From: Sandaracinaceae bacterium
GTDB lineage: Bacteria; Myxococcota_A; Polyangia; Polyangiales; Sandaracinaceae
DNA length: 64,000 nucleotides
Assembly (NCBI GenBank): GCA_019637095.1
Contig: JAHBWG010000027.1
Span: forward strand, 32,867-96,866
Direction: 5' to 3'
Position numbers and translations under genes: made by a program. Numbering within the stretch: position 1 is the stretch's first letter; each line of letters opens with the position of its first letter. Positions 25,605 through 34,528 of this stretch are shown here, piece after piece. Under the pieces are notes generated by a model. It made no database searches and was not told where the DNA came from. It saw only the letters and a program-made list of their open reading frames with translations.

Positions 25605-27349
25605 TCGATGATCAACGCTCCGTTGGCGCCGCGCTGGCCGGAGCGCGGCTGGGTGGTCACGACCGGGGCCGGCCGCACGATGGGCTGCACGGGCTGAGCG
25701 GGTTGAACGGGCTGGACGACGGGGCCGCGCCCGCCCATCGATCGGACGACCGGGCGAGGCGGCTCCACCCGCGGGCGCGAGGGGCGGCCCGGATCGGCCG
25801 CGGCGACCGCGCCCGCCGGCGTCCCCGCGGCGGGCTCCGCGCCGGGATCCGCGGCCGGCTCGACCTCCGCCGGATCGGCGCCGATGGGCTCGTCCGGCTC
25901 GTCGGACGCGGCGGCGGCCACGACGACCGGCTCGGCCTCCGCGGTGGTCGGCTCGACCACCGTCGACGGCGGCACGGCCGGCGGATCCTCGACGGCGGGG
26001 CCGGGCCCAGCCACGACGAGCGGCGGCGGCGCCACGTCGGACTCCACGAGCGCGTCGTCGGCGCGCGTGAACAGGAAGATCGCCACGCCCGCGGCGGCGA
26101 CCCCGCCGAGCAGGAGCGCCACGCCCCCGAGCGCGACGACCTTGCCGAGGCCACCGCCGCTCTTGATCGGGGTGGGCATCGGCGCCGGCGTACCGTACGG
26201 GGTGTGCGGGGTGCTCGCGGGGTAACCCGGCTGCGACCCGTAGCCGCCCTGCGTCGGCGGCAACACGGCCGTCGAGTACATCGCGTGCGGCGGCGTGTGG
26301 GGCGGCGGCGTGTGCGGCGCCGGCGTGTGGCCGTACGGCGCCGGGGTCGCGTGCGTCACGGGGAACGGCGCCGACGGCGTCGGCTGGCCGGGCACCGGGC
26401 CCGTCCCGACCGCCATGGTCGCGCCGTACGGCGACGAGGGCGCGTGGAAGAGCCCGGGCGCCGCGCCGAGGCCGAGCTGCGGGCGCACCGCCTCGAACGC
26501 CTCGATCATCTCCGCCATCGAGCCGAAGCGATACGCCGGGTCCTTGTGCATCGCGCGCAGGACGATGGAGTCGAGCGCCGGCGGGATGTCCGGGCACCGG
26601 CGGCTCGGCGGCACCACGTCGGCCTTCATGATCTCGGCGACGAGCTGGAAGATCCCGTCGGCCTCGTACGGCGGCCGGCCGGTCAGCGCCTCGTAGAGCA
26701 CGACCCCGAACGCGTAGACGTCGAAGCGCGGGTCGGCGTCCTTGGGCGCGTTGAGCTGCTCCGGGCACATGTAGGCCGGCGTGCCCATCATCATGCCGGT
26801 GCCCGTGAGGTTCGACATCTTGTCGTCGTCGTAGAGCTTGCTGATCCCGAAGTCGACGACCTTGGCCTCGCGCGGCGCGCCGTCCTTGCCGCGGCAGAGG
26901 AAGATGTTGTCGGGCTTGATGTCGCGGTGGATGATCCCCTCGCGGTGCGCCTCGACGAGGCCGCGCATCACGGGCACGAGCAGGTGGATCGCCTCGGCGG
27001 GCGTGAGCCGGCCGACCGTGTCGAGGTGCTCGCGCAGCGAGCAGCCGCGCAGCCGCTCCATCACGAGGAACGGCGAGCCGTTCGCCTCACCGAAGTCGTA
27101 GATGTGCACGACGTTGGGGTGCTCGATCCGCGCGGTCGCGCGCGCCTCGGCGATGAACCGGGCCACCGCCTCCGCGCTCGTCGCCGCCTGCGGCAGCATC
27201 CACTTGATCGCGACGGCGCGCCCCGTGCGCTCGTGCTTGGCCGCGAACACCGCGCCCATCCCACCGTGACCGAGGAGCTTCTCGATCCGATAGTGCTCGG
27301 CGATGAGGTCGCCCTCCTGCGGCAAGAGATCGGCGCGCAGCGTGCTCAT
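25601..27349 (-). CDS. Ser/Thr protein kinase with single C-terminal TM segment
   Basis: 582 residues. The kinase domain at about 18-285 is intact: LGHGGMGAVF, AIKWM, HRDIKPDN, DFGISK and MCPEQ. It is followed by a Pro/Tyr/His-rich juxtamembrane region (TPAPYGHTPAP repeats), one transmembrane helix (about 410-435) and a Pro/Glu/Asp/Ala-rich outer tail that ends in QPVQPAQPVQP repeats and shows no folded sensor. The ATG at 27349 has GGAG 6 nt upstream, a conventional ribosome binding site. Coupled by ATGA to the TPR/PEGA gene. Confidence 0.88.
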   Translation of the reverse strand: MSTLRADLLPQEGDLIAEHYRIEKLLGHGGMGAVFAAKHERTGRAVAIKWMLPQAATSAEAVARFIAEARATARIEHPNVVHIYDFGEANGSPFLVMERLRGCSLREHLDTVGRLTPAEAIHLLVPVMRGLVEAHREGIIHRDIKPDNIFLCRGKDGAPREAKVVDFGISKLYDDDKMSNLTGTGMMMGTPAYMCPEQLNAPKDADPRFDVYAFGVVLYEALTGRPPYEADGIFQLVAEIMKADVVPPSRRCPDIPPALDSIVLRAMHKDPAYRFGSMAEMIEAFEAVRPQLGLGAAPGLFHAPSSPYGATMAVGTGPVPGQPTPSAPFPVTHATPAPYGHTPAPHTPPPHTPPHAMYSTAVLPPTQGGYGSQPGYPASTPHTPYGTPAPMPTPIKSGGGLGKVVALGGVALLLGGVAAAGVAIFLFTRADDALVESDVAPPPLVVAGPGPAVEDPPAVPPSTVVEPTTAEAEPVVVAAAASDEPDEPIGADPAEVEPAADPGAEPAAGTPAGAVAAADPGRPSRPRVEPPRPVVRSMGGRGPVVQPVQPAQPVQPIVRPAPVVTTQPRSGQRGANGALIIE

Positions 27350-27404
27350 GCGGTACTCCGGGAGGGTCCCACGGTCGGTTGGACGGTACAAGAGAGCGGC
27401 GCGT

Positions 27405-27716
27405 TCATCGCGCGAGCTCGCAGCGTACCCGGGGCGTAAACTCGCTCGCCGGCGACTCCAGGAAGGTCACGACCTCGCGCGTCTCGCGCGCCGGGACCTC
27501 GAGCCGCACGACCTCGGGGTTGACGTTCGTCGACACCTGGCAGCGCGCGCGCGAAGCGCAGCCGTTCTGCACGACCACGACGTGGTTGTACCCCATCGCT
27601 GCCCACCGAGCCTCCCCGCGCACCGTCACGCAGTCGGGGACCTCGACCTGAGCCAAGACGAGCGCCGGAAGCGAGAGAGCGAGCCCCACCCCGGCGAGCC
27701 AGTACGCACGCCGCAC
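27405..27716 (-). CDS. Small secreted protein
   Basis: 103 residues. A clear signal peptide (MRRAYWLAGVGLALSLPALVLAQ) is followed by an 80-residue domain with four Cys, two of them in CASRARC, and alternating Val-rich strands (NHVVVVQNG, VVRLEVPARE). It is probably a small disulfide-bonded beta-sandwich. No family recognised. It lies between the kinase gene and the zinc-finger membrane protein on the same strand, with 55 and 48 bp gaps. Confidence 0.7.
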   Translation of the reverse strand: MRRAYWLAGVGLALSLPALVLAQVEVPDCVTVRGEARWAAMGYNHVVVVQNGCASRARCQVSTNVNPEVVRLEVPARETREVVTFLESPASEFTPRVRCELAR

Positions 27717-27764
27717 GGCGATAGGGTGACGCGGATCCGCGCGAGCGCCAAGCGAAGCGCGAAG

Positions 27765-28508
27765 TCACGGGGCGAGCCAGGCGAGCCGCTCGTGGACGAG
27801 CAGCGCCACCGGGACCGAGGCCAGCAACGTCGGGCCCAGCGCGGCGGTCACCGCGGAGCCGGTCGGCAGGCCGAGGCCGCGCGCCGCGTGGACGAACACG
27901 CGGCCGTTGAGCGCCGCCCACAGCGCGAGCAGCGCCCCCCACGCGAGGTCCGGGACGTCGCCCGCGAAGCTCGCGGCCACGCCCGCGAAGAACACCAGCC
28001 ACCAGAGGGCCGAGGCGTACGCGGCGGCGCGCAGGCCGAACCGCATCACGCCGTGCTTGCGCCCCACCATCAAGAGGCCGACGCCGAAGGTCAGGGCCTG
28101 CGACACGACGAGCCCGGCGGTCGCGAGCGCGACGACGAGCGCGCTGCCGACGAGCGCGCCGCCGACCGCGGCGCGGTCCGTGGCCCGCGTCGCGTAGAGC
28201 ACGAGGCTCGCGAAGGCGGGCACCGCGAGGGCGGCGCACGCGAGCGCGAAGAGCGAGGCGGGCCCGACGCGCGCGGGCCCGGGGAAGGCCACCTTCGGGC
28301 GCAGCACCACGTCGCGCAGCGTCAGCACGAAGCGCCACGGCCAGACGCCGTAGCGCGGGTCTTCCCAGGCGATCCCGCGCGGCAAGCGGTCGCCGCAGCG
28401 CGCGCAGAGCGCGGGGTGGAGGTGGTGGCGGCACCCGCGGCAGACGAAGTCCCCGCAGCGCTCGCAGGTCCCGTCCGCGGCCACGTCGGGGTGCCGCGCG
28501 CAGTGCAT
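27765..28508 (-). CDS. Membrane protein with N-terminal B-box-like zinc finger
   Basis: 247 residues. Residues 1-45 carry a Cys/His-rich finger (CARHPDVAADGTCERCGDFVCRGC, then HHLHPALCARCG), like the B-box-type zinc ribbon at the N-terminus of bacterial Yip1-like proteins. Five or so transmembrane helices follow (about 85-245). The combination suggests an inner-membrane protein with a cytoplasmic zinc-binding head. Role unknown. It starts 4 bp after the argJ stop on the same strand, so it is probably in the argJ transcript. Confidence 0.75.
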   Translation of the reverse strand: MHCARHPDVAADGTCERCGDFVCRGCRHHLHPALCARCGDRLPRGIAWEDPRYGVWPWRFVLTLRDVVLRPKVAFPGPARVGPASLFALACAALAVPAFASLVLYATRATDRAAVGGALVGSALVVALATAGLVVSQALTFGVGLLMVGRKHGVMRFGLRAAAYASALWWLVFFAGVAASFAGDVPDLAWGALLALWAALNGRVFVHAARGLGLPTGSAVTAALGPTLLASVPVALLVHERLAWLAP

Positions 28509-28512
28509 GCCG

Positions 28513-29715
28513 TCAGCTTCGGTACGACGCGTTGATGCGCAAGTACTCCTCGCCGATGTCGCAGAACAGGTAGGTCGCCTTCGCCTTGCCGGGCCCGAGC
28601 TTGATCTGCACCCGGTAGCTCGGCTCGGCCATCACCCGGCGCGCCTCGTCCTCCGCCTCGCGGCCGACCGCGACCCCGTCGCGCACGACGGTGACCTTGC
28701 CGAACTTGATCTCGACCTTGTCGGGATCGAACGCGACACCGGCCATCCCCGCCGCGGCCATCATGCGGCCCCAGTTCGGATCGCGGCCCCAGATCGCCGT
28801 CTTGACCAGCATGCTGCGCCCGATCTGCTCGGCGACCTTGAGCGCCGCGTCCTCGCTCGGCGCGCCGACCACCTCGAGCTGGATGACGTGCCGCGCGCCC
28901 TCGCCGTCCTGGACGATGCGCTTGCCGAGCTCGCCGAGCACGTCGACGAGCGCGTCGATGAAGCGGCGCGCGTCGCGGTCGCTCCCGCGCAGCGGCTCGG
29001 AGTCCACCGCCGACGAGCTCATCGCGATGATCGTGTCGTTGGTGCTCGTGCAGCCGTCGACGGTCAGCCGGTTAAACGTGCGGTCGACCGCGGTGCTCAG
29101 CGCGCGCTGCAAGAAGGAGCTGTGCATCGGCGCGTCGGTCAGCACGAACGCGAGGGTGGTCGCGAGGTCGGGGTGGATCATCCCGGCTCCCTTCGCGACG
29201 CCCAGGACGGTGACCTCCTTCTCGAACCCGATGGGGAACTTGATCGACGACACCTTGGGCCACCGATCGGTCGTCATGATCGCGCGGGCGAAGTCGTCGA
29301 TGCGGTCGGGCCGCGCCTCGGAGATCAGGCCCGGCAAGGCTTGCTCGATGCGCTCCGACGGAAGCGGCTGCCCGATCACGCCGGTGGAGGCCATCAGGAC
29401 CATGTCGTCGGCGACGCCGAGCTCGTCCGCGACGATGGAGGTGATCACCTTCGCGTCCTCCATCCCCTTGGCGCCGGTGCACGCGTTGGCGTTGCCGCTG
29501 TTGACGACGATGGCCTGCGCGCGGCCGCGCTCGACGCGCTGCATGGAGAGGACGACGGGGGCCGCCTTGACCCGGTTCTTGGTGAAGAGCCCCGCCACGC
29601 TCACCGCGTCCTCGGCCAGGATGATCCCGAGGTCGAGCTGCCCGTCCGGCTTGATCCCGCACGCGGTGGCGCCGAACCGGAAGCCGGTCACGGTCGGATG
29701 TTGGGAGTCGGACAT
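28513..29715 (-). CDS. argJ: Bifunctional ornithine acetyltransferase / N-acetylglutamate synthase
   Basis: 400 residues, the expected ArgJ length. ArgJ recycles the acetyl group from N-acetylornithine to glutamate in arginine synthesis and self-cleaves at a conserved Thr. Here the KGAGMIHPDLAT segment places the break at Ala185-Thr186, with Thr186 the nucleophile. Other signatures: NSGNANACTG, TGVIGQPLP, STNDT and the closing EYLRINASYRS. The start is the ATG at 29715 (MSDSQHP). No other arg gene is in the window. Whether it is mono- or bifunctional cannot be read from sequence with certainty. Confidence 0.95.
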   Translation of the reverse strand: MSDSQHPTVTGFRFGATACGIKPDGQLDLGIILAEDAVSVAGLFTKNRVKAAPVVLSMQRVERGRAQAIVVNSGNANACTGAKGMEDAKVITSIVADELGVADDMVLMASTGVIGQPLPSERIEQALPGLISEARPDRIDDFARAIMTTDRWPKVSSIKFPIGFEKEVTVLGVAKGAGMIHPDLATTLAFVLTDAPMHSSFLQRALSTAVDRTFNRLTVDGCTSTNDTIIAMSSSAVDSEPLRGSDRDARRFIDALVDVLGELGKRIVQDGEGARHVIQLEVVGAPSEDAALKVAEQIGRSMLVKTAIWGRDPNWGRMMAAAGMAGVAFDPDKVEIKFGKVTVVRDGVAVGREAEDEARRVMAEPSYRVQIKLGPGKAKATYLFCDIGEEYLRINASYRS

Positions 29716-29819
29716 CGGCCGGCAGCATTCCACGAGGGGGACCACCGACGTCAACTCCAATCCGGCGCGCGCGCGGCGCGCAGGGAAGGAAATCCCCGAC
29801 GTGTGCCGTAGGAACGAGG

Positions 29820-30293
29820 GTGACGCGCGTGTTCGAGACGGAACGGCTCCCACCCGCGGTGCGGCCGGCGGTCGAGCGCGCCCTGCGTGACGGCGAGGGC
29901 CACGAGGCGGCGATCCGGGCGTTGGAGGCGCACCTCGACGACGGGGGTGAGCGGAGCCCCGAGGTGCTGCTCGCGCTCGCGACGCTGACCTACGAGGACG
30001 CCGCCACCGTCGTCCTGAGCCGGCTCGCGCAGGCGTCGCGCACCGCGCTCGCGCTCGTCGAGGAGGCGCGCGCGGCGGCGCCCGAGCGGTCGGAGGCGGT
30101 CGAGCGGCTGCACGCGACGTTCGCCGCCGCCCTCGAGCACGAGCAGGCGCGCGAGCAGCGCCTACGCCGCCTCCTCGCGGACCGGCGCGGCGCCCGGCCG
30201 GCCGAGCTGATGGAGCTCGCCCACCGGATCCTGATGAGCGGAGAGGACGACCAGCTCGCCGCCGAGCTCATGGCCGCGGCGGCGGACGGTTAG
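29820..30293 (+). CDS. Small helical cytoplasmic protein of unknown function
   Basis: 157 residues, almost all helix by pattern, with Glu/Arg/Ala-rich amphipathic repeats (AAIRALEAHLDD, SEAVERLHATFAAALEHEQAREQRLRRLLADRR) that could form a coiled coil or HEAT/TPR-like stack. No signal or membrane segment. It is divergent from argJ and its last 4 bp overlap the end of the convergent M20 peptidase gene. Two GTG starts are possible, 29820 and 29829 (GAGGGTGA lies upstream of the second). I do not recognise the family. Confidence 0.6.
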   Translation: MTRVFETERLPPAVRPAVERALRDGEGHEAAIRALEAHLDDGGERSPEVLLALATLTYEDAATVVLSRLAQASRTALALVEEARAAAPERSEAVERLHATFAAALEHEQAREQRLRRLLADRRGARPAELMELAHRILMSGEDDQLAAELMAAAADG

Positions 30294-31654
30294 CTGACGC
30301 GCTCGCTACCGGCGCAGACCTCGCGCACGACCTCGAAGAGCGTGCGCAGCCCCCAGCGGAAGCCGTCGACGGGGATGCGCTCGTCGTGGCCGTGGTACAT
30401 GCGCGTGAACACGACGCTCGGATCGTCGATGCGCACCGGCGAGAACCCGTAGCAGGTCGCGCCGAGGCGCGCGTAGGCGAACGAGTCGGTGAAGCCGGGG
30501 ATCATGTACGGTACGGGGACCGCGGCCGGGTCGCGCGCCTTCAGCACGCGGCAGAGCGTGTCGTAGAGCGGCGTCTTGGTGTCGAAGGTGGTTCCGTCGT
30601 GGTGATCGAACACGTGGATCTTCACCTGCGGCCCGACCACGCGCTGCACCTCGGCGAGGAAGTCCTCGACGCGCTGGCCCGGCACGAGCCGACCGTCCAC
30701 TCGCGCCTTGGCCCGCGCCGGGATGACGTTCACCTTCGAGCTCGCCTCGAGCATCGTGGGCGAGGCGGTGTTGCGGAGCATCGCGTTGATGCCGATGGCC
30801 TGCTCGAGGTTCTGCTTCTCGAGCAGATCCAAGAGCGTCCCCGCGAGGCTCGGCGACAGGAGCATCGGCATGAGCTTGCTCTGCGGGAACGGCGCGCCGG
30901 CCGCGAGGGCGCGCAGGAACTGCTCGACGACCGGCGTGACGTGCTGCGGCAGGCGCGTCGTGCCGAGCCGCTCGAGCGCGCCCGCGAGGATCGTGACCGG
31001 GTTGTCCGGCCGCGGCATCGAGCCGTGCCCCGGCGTGCCGTCGACGACCATCTCGAACCAGCAGATGCCCTTCTCGGAGACCTGGATCGGATAGAAGCGC
31101 GTCTCGCCCATGTGGAGCGTGTAGCCGCCGACCTCGTTGAGCACGTACTCGGCGCGGACGAGCTCGGGGTGCTCCTCGACGAGGAACAGCGCGCCCTCGT
31201 GGCTGCCCGCCTCCTCGTCCGCGACGCCGGCGAAGACGAGGTCGCGCGCGAGCGCGAGCCCGAGGCGCTTGGCGAGCACGACGCTCATCATCGACATCGT
31301 CACCATGTTCTTCATGTCGATGGCGCCGCGGCCCCAGAGGAAGCCGTCGGCCTCGACCGCCTCGAAGGGCGGGTGCGTCCACGCCGCGGCGTCGGCGGGC
31401 ACGACGTCGAGGTGCCCGTTCAAGAGCAGCGGGCCGCCCGCGCGCCCGCTCCCGCGCAGCCGCGCGACCACGCTCGCGCGGGTCGGCGCGCGCTCGACGA
31501 TCTGGTGCTCGATGCCCTCGCGCGCGAACACGTCCGCGATGTACTCGGCGGCCGGCCGCTCGTTGCCCGGCGGGTTGGTGGTGTCGATGCGCAGCAGCGC
31601 CTTGAAGTGCGCGAGCGCCTCGGCCTCGACGGCCGGCCAGTCGATCGCGCTCAC
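30290..31654 (-). CDS. M20-family metallopeptidase (carboxypeptidase-like)
   Basis: 454 residues. Di-zinc M20 motifs: NGHLDVVP (first His), GRGAIDMKN (bridging Asp), ADEEAGS (catalytic Glu and Zn-binding Glu) and the late HGHDERI (C-terminal His). A dimerisation lid with [10 protein letters not shown] follows. The length and these motifs fit the broad carboxypeptidase/aminoacylase/DapE-like group; the substrate is probably a peptide or N-acyl amino acid. Cytoplasmic, no signal. The GTG start overlaps the stop of gloA (GTGA). The neighbouring argJ might hint at acetyl-amino-acid metabolism, but it lies on a different transcript. Confidence 0.88.
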   Translation of the reverse strand: MSAIDWPAVEAEALAHFKALLRIDTTNPPGNERPAAEYIADVFAREGIEHQIVERAPTRASVVARLRGSGRAGGPLLLNGHLDVVPADAAAWTHPPFEAVEADGFLWGRGAIDMKNMVTMSMMSVVLAKRLGLALARDLVFAGVADEEAGSHEGALFLVEEHPELVRAEYVLNEVGGYTLHMGETRFYPIQVSEKGICWFEMVVDGTPGHGSMPRPDNPVTILAGALERLGTTRLPQHVTPVVEQFLRALAAGAPFPQSKLMPMLLSPSLAGTLLDLLEKQNLEQAIGINAMLRNTASPTMLEASSKVNVIPARAKARVDGRLVPGQRVEDFLAEVQRVVGPQVKIHVFDHHDGTTFDTKTPLYDTLCRVLKARDPAAVPVPYMIPGFTDSFAYARLGATCYGFSPVRIDDPSVVFTRMYHGHDERIPVDGFRWGLRTLFEVVREVCAGSERVS

Positions 31655-32076
31655 CACGCCCCCACGTTCGGCATCGAGGTCCACGGCTCGCGCGGCGCGA
31701 GCGCCTCGCCGCGCTGCAACAGCTCGATCGAGTGTCCGTCCGGCGAGCGCACGAACGCCATGCGCCCGTCGCGCGGAGGGCGCGCGATCGTGACGCCCGC
31801 GTCCATCAGCCGCTGGCAGCTCGCGTAGACGTCGTCGACCTCGAACGCGAGGTGCCCGAAGAAGCGCCCCGTCTCGTAGGGCTCGGCCTGATCCCAGTTG
31901 TAAGTGAGCTCGATCTCCGCGTCGTCGCCCGGCGCCTGCGTGCTCAGGAACACGAGCGTGAAGCGCCCCGCCTCGCTCTCGCGGCGACGCGTCTCGGTGA
32001 GCCCGAGCGCGCCGACGAAGAACCCGAGCGCGGCGTCGAGGTCGCGCACGCGCAGCATCGTGTGGAGGTATCGCAC
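31651..32076 (-). CDS. gloA: Lactoylglutathione lyase (glyoxalase I)
   Basis: 141 residues, VOC fold. The four metal ligands of bacterial glyoxalase I are at the expected places: His5 (RYLHTML), Glu56 (IELTYNW), His75 (GHLAFEV) and Glu118 (SIELLQ). It isomerises the hemithioacetal of methylglyoxal and a thiol to S-lactoyl-thiol. The Trp/Asn after Glu56 and the absence of the long insertions of the Zn-type enzymes fit the Ni/Co-type of E. coli. The GTG start is preceded by TAGACT. Coupled to the M20 peptidase gene downstream. Confidence 0.93.
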   Translation of the reverse strand: MRYLHTMLRVRDLDAALGFFVGALGLTETRRRESEAGRFTLVFLSTQAPGDDAEIELTYNWDQAEPYETGRFFGHLAFEVDDVYASCQRLMDAGVTIARPPRDGRMAFVRSPDGHSIELLQRGEALAPREPWTSMPNVGAW

Positions 32077-32084
32077 GGCGCGGG

Positions 32085-32090
32085 AGTCTA
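32085..32090 (-). promoter_or_regulatory. -10-like hexamer TAGACT, leaderless start
   Basis: TAGACT on the minus strand ends 8 nt before the GTG at 32076. Confidence 0.45.
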
Positions 32091-32095
32091 CCCGA

Positions 32096-33436
32096 TCAGG
32101 CGGTGAGCCCGACGCGATCGGAGAGGTGCGAGCGGAACATCGTGTCGGGGTCGACGCGCGCCTTCACCTCGCGCCACGCGTCGAGGCGCGGGTACATCCG
32201 AGGCAGCGACGCCGCGTCGAGGAACGCGTCCTTGCCGAGGTAGACGCGGCCCCCCGCGTCGATGACCATCGCGTCGAGCGCGCGGCAGAGCGCGCCCAGC
32301 GTCGGCGTGATCGGGAAGTCGATCGCGAAGGTGTAGCCCTCGAAGGGGAACGAGAGCGGCGGCGGACCCTCCGCGCCGAAGCGCTTGAGCACGTTGAGGA
32401 ACGGCAGCTCGCCGCTCTTCGCGATCCGCTCGAGGATCGCGCGCATGCGGCGCGGTCCGTCCTCGAGCGGGATCACGAACTGGTATTGCGTGAACCCGCG
32501 CCGGCCGTAGCCGCGGTTCCACTCGCCGATCGCGTCGAGCGGATAGAAGAACTTCTCGTAGTGCGCGAGCGCGCCGCCCTGCGCCTGCACCTGGCCGATC
32601 ACGACGTTGAGCGCGCGCAGCGTCAGGGGGTTCAGCGCCGCGTTCGGCAGCTCGAGCGGCACCGACGCGAGCGCGCCGCCGCCGACGCGCAGCGGGTCGC
32701 GCCGCAGGCGCGGTGGCAGATCGTCTGCTCGCGCGTGATCGCCCACCGTCAAGACGCCGCGCCCGAGCCGCGCGCCGGTCGCGAGCGGATCGATCCACGC
32801 GACCGAGTACGGGTAGCGCGCGTCGTTCTCCTCGAACGCGCCGACGAGGGCGTCGAGGTCGTCGACCACGATCGCCTCCTGGCGGAACCACGTCGTCTCG
32901 ATCCGCCGCAGGCGGAGCGTGGCGGTGAGCACCACGCCGGTGAGCCCGAGGCCGCCGAAGGTGGCCCAGAACACGTCGGCGTTCGCGGTGCGCGAGCAGG
33001 TCAGGACCTCCCCGCTCGCGAGCAGCAGCTCGAAGGACTCGACGCAGCTCGAGAAGCAGCCGTCGACGTGGTGCGCCTTGCCGTGCACGTCGTTGGCGAT
33101 GCACCCGCCGACCGTGACGTACTTCGTCCCCGGCGTGATCGCGGGGAAGTACCCGCGCGGCGCGAACGCCTCGATGATCTGGCCGAGGCTCGCGCCCGCC
33201 TCGCACGTGAGGACGCCCGTCGCCTCGTCGAACGCGAGGAAGCGGTCGAGCCCGGTGAGGTCGAGCACGACGCCGTCCTCGAGGATCGCCGGGTCGCCGT
33301 AGCTGCGGCCGAGGCCGCGCGCGATCGTGCCGCGACGGTCGAGCGCGCCCCCCACGGACGCGACCGCGTCGAGCGCGCGGACCTCGCACGAGAGCCTCGG
33401 ATAGTTGCCCCAGCCGGCCAGCTCGCGTCGTGCCAT
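32096..33436 (-). CDS. DprE1-like FAD-dependent oxidoreductase (VAO/PCMH family)
   Basis: 446 residues. N-terminal PCMH FAD-binding domain (about 35-200: [39 protein letters not shown]), then a C-terminal substrate domain ending with [13 protein letters not shown], which matches the Lys-containing motif of decaprenylphosphoryl-ribose 2-epimerase subunit 1. No DprE2 reductase or arabinan genes are adjacent, so a role in cell-wall arabinose cannot be claimed; other sugar- or polyprenol-oxidising members have the same fold. No covalent FAD His is evident. The start is the ATG at 33436 with TAGGAC 7 nt upstream. Confidence 0.82.
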   Translation of the reverse strand: MARRELAGWGNYPRLSCEVRALDAVASVGGALDRRGTIARGLGRSYGDPAILEDGVVLDLTGLDRFLAFDEATGVLTCEAGASLGQIIEAFAPRGYFPAITPGTKYVTVGGCIANDVHGKAHHVDGCFSSCVESFELLLASGEVLTCSRTANADVFWATFGGLGLTGVVLTATLRLRRIETTWFRQEAIVVDDLDALVGAFEENDARYPYSVAWIDPLATGARLGRGVLTVGDHARADDLPPRLRRDPLRVGGGALASVPLELPNAALNPLTLRALNVVIGQVQAQGGALAHYEKFFYPLDAIGEWNRGYGRRGFTQYQFVIPLEDGPRRMRAILERIAKSGELPFLNVLKRFGAEGPPPLSFPFEGYTFAIDFPITPTLGALCRALDAMVIDAGGRVYLGKDAFLDAASLPRMYPRLDAWREVKARVDPDTMFRSHLSDRVGLTA

Positions 33437-33443
33437 CGCGCGG

Positions 33444-33449
33444 GTCCTA
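33444..33449 (-). promoter_or_regulatory. -10-like hexamer TAGGAC, leaderless start
   Basis: TAGGAC on the minus strand ends 7 nt before the ATG at 33436. Confidence 0.35.
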
Positions 33450-33479
33450 GCCCCCGGCGCGCGCGCTCGCCAGTCGCGT

Positions 33480-34499
33480 TCAGGGGGGATCGCCGCGCAG
33501 CTCGCAGACGATCGGCACGTGGTCGAAGTAGACCGCGTCGATCACCGGCGGCTGCCCCGGCGTGACGCCGGCCGCCCAGCAGTCGCCCTCGTAGGCGTCG
33601 CTGATCACGTGGTCGATGTCGAAGAGGCCCGCGTAGGTCGGCGTGGAGCGCCGGTCCGCCGGCGTGACGAAGCGCATCGCGCGCGCTTGGACGAGCTCCA
33701 CGAGGCGCGCCGCGCTCGGGTCGCCCGTCGCGAGGCGCGCGGGGTCGGTGTTGAAGTCGCCGAGCACGACGTTCGCCGCGCCGTTGGCCGCCGGCGCGCC
33801 GTCGAGGTCGACGAACACCTGCTCGAACTGCCGCGTGCGGCAGGTCTGGTCCATCGCCTCGATGCCGCTCGAGCCGTGGACGTTGACCACCGTGATGGTG
33901 CCGCCGCGCACGAGCTCGATGACGCCGCGCCCGACCCGCGAGCCGCCGCCGCAGTCCGTCACGCGCGCGCCGTCGAGCCCGTCGAGGCAGAGGTCGCGCG
34001 CGCAGCCGCGGAGCGCGCCGAAGCCGCGGCGCACGCCGACGCACTTGTCGGGGCGGCCCAGGTTGCACGCGACCTGGTAGCCCTCGCCGAGCACCGTCTG
34101 CGCGACCGTCGGCGCGCCGCTGAACCAGCCCTCGCACACGAAGCCGGCGCGCGCCGTCGCGGGGACGGTCGCGCAGTCGGGCGAGTGGAAGATCTCCTGG
34201 AACGCGACGACGTCGGGGCGGACGCGGCCGAGGAAGAAGCGCGCCGCGTCGATGGCCGGGAGCCACGCGAGGCCGTTGCCGTAGTGCACGTCCGAGACGT
34301 CGGCGTCGGCCTGGGTGTAGCCGTCGTCGGGCGGGCCGTCGTGCGCGAGGCCGGGCGTCGTGCCCGTGTTGAAGGTCACGACGGTGAAGCGCAGGCCCGG
34401 CTCGGGGCCCGCGTCGGTCGCGGGCGGCCCCGCGCCGTCGCACGCGACGAGCGCGAGCGAGGTCGTGAGACAGAGCGCGAGCGGCGCGCGGCGGGCCAT
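33480..34499 (-). CDS. Endonuclease/exonuclease/phosphatase-fold lipoprotein
   Basis: 339 residues. Lipobox LVAC near residue 20, short Asp/Ala linker, then an EEP-fold domain: TFNTGTT (first strand Asn), FQEIF (metal-binding Glu), VVNVHGSSG (catalytic His region), LGDFNTDP (Asp-Asn pair) and the closing DHVPI (Asp-His). All catalytic positions are present, so an active secreted phosphodiesterase or nuclease is plausible; the substrate could be DNA, a sphingolipid or an inositol phosphate. Additional Cys pairs (CARDLC, CGGG) suggest disulfides. TAGACT lies upstream of the ATG. Confidence 0.85.
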   Translation of the reverse strand: MARRAPLALCLTTSLALVACDGAGPPATDAGPEPGLRFTVVTFNTGTTPGLAHDGPPDDGYTQADADVSDVHYGNGLAWLPAIDAARFFLGRVRPDVVAFQEIFHSPDCATVPATARAGFVCEGWFSGAPTVAQTVLGEGYQVACNLGRPDKCVGVRRGFGALRGCARDLCLDGLDGARVTDCGGGSRVGRGVIELVRGGTITVVNVHGSSGIEAMDQTCRTRQFEQVFVDLDGAPAANGAANVVLGDFNTDPARLATGDPSAARLVELVQARAMRFVTPADRRSTPTYAGLFDIDHVISDAYEGDCWAAGVTPGQPPVIDAVYFDHVPIVCELRGDPP

Positions 34500-34508
34500 C
34501 GATCGGCG

Positions 34509-34514
34509 AGTCTA
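34509..34514 (-). promoter_or_regulatory. -10-like hexamer TAGACT
   Basis: TAGACT on the minus strand ends 9 nt before the ATG at 34499, slightly further than in other genes. The leader would be 0-3 nt. Confidence 0.4.
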
Positions 34515-34528
34515 CGCGAGCCGGAGGG

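Noticed and set aside
32096..33436. dprE1 symbol
   Set aside because: The fold and Lys motif fit, but DprE2 and arabinan genes are missing and many related oxidases share the motif.
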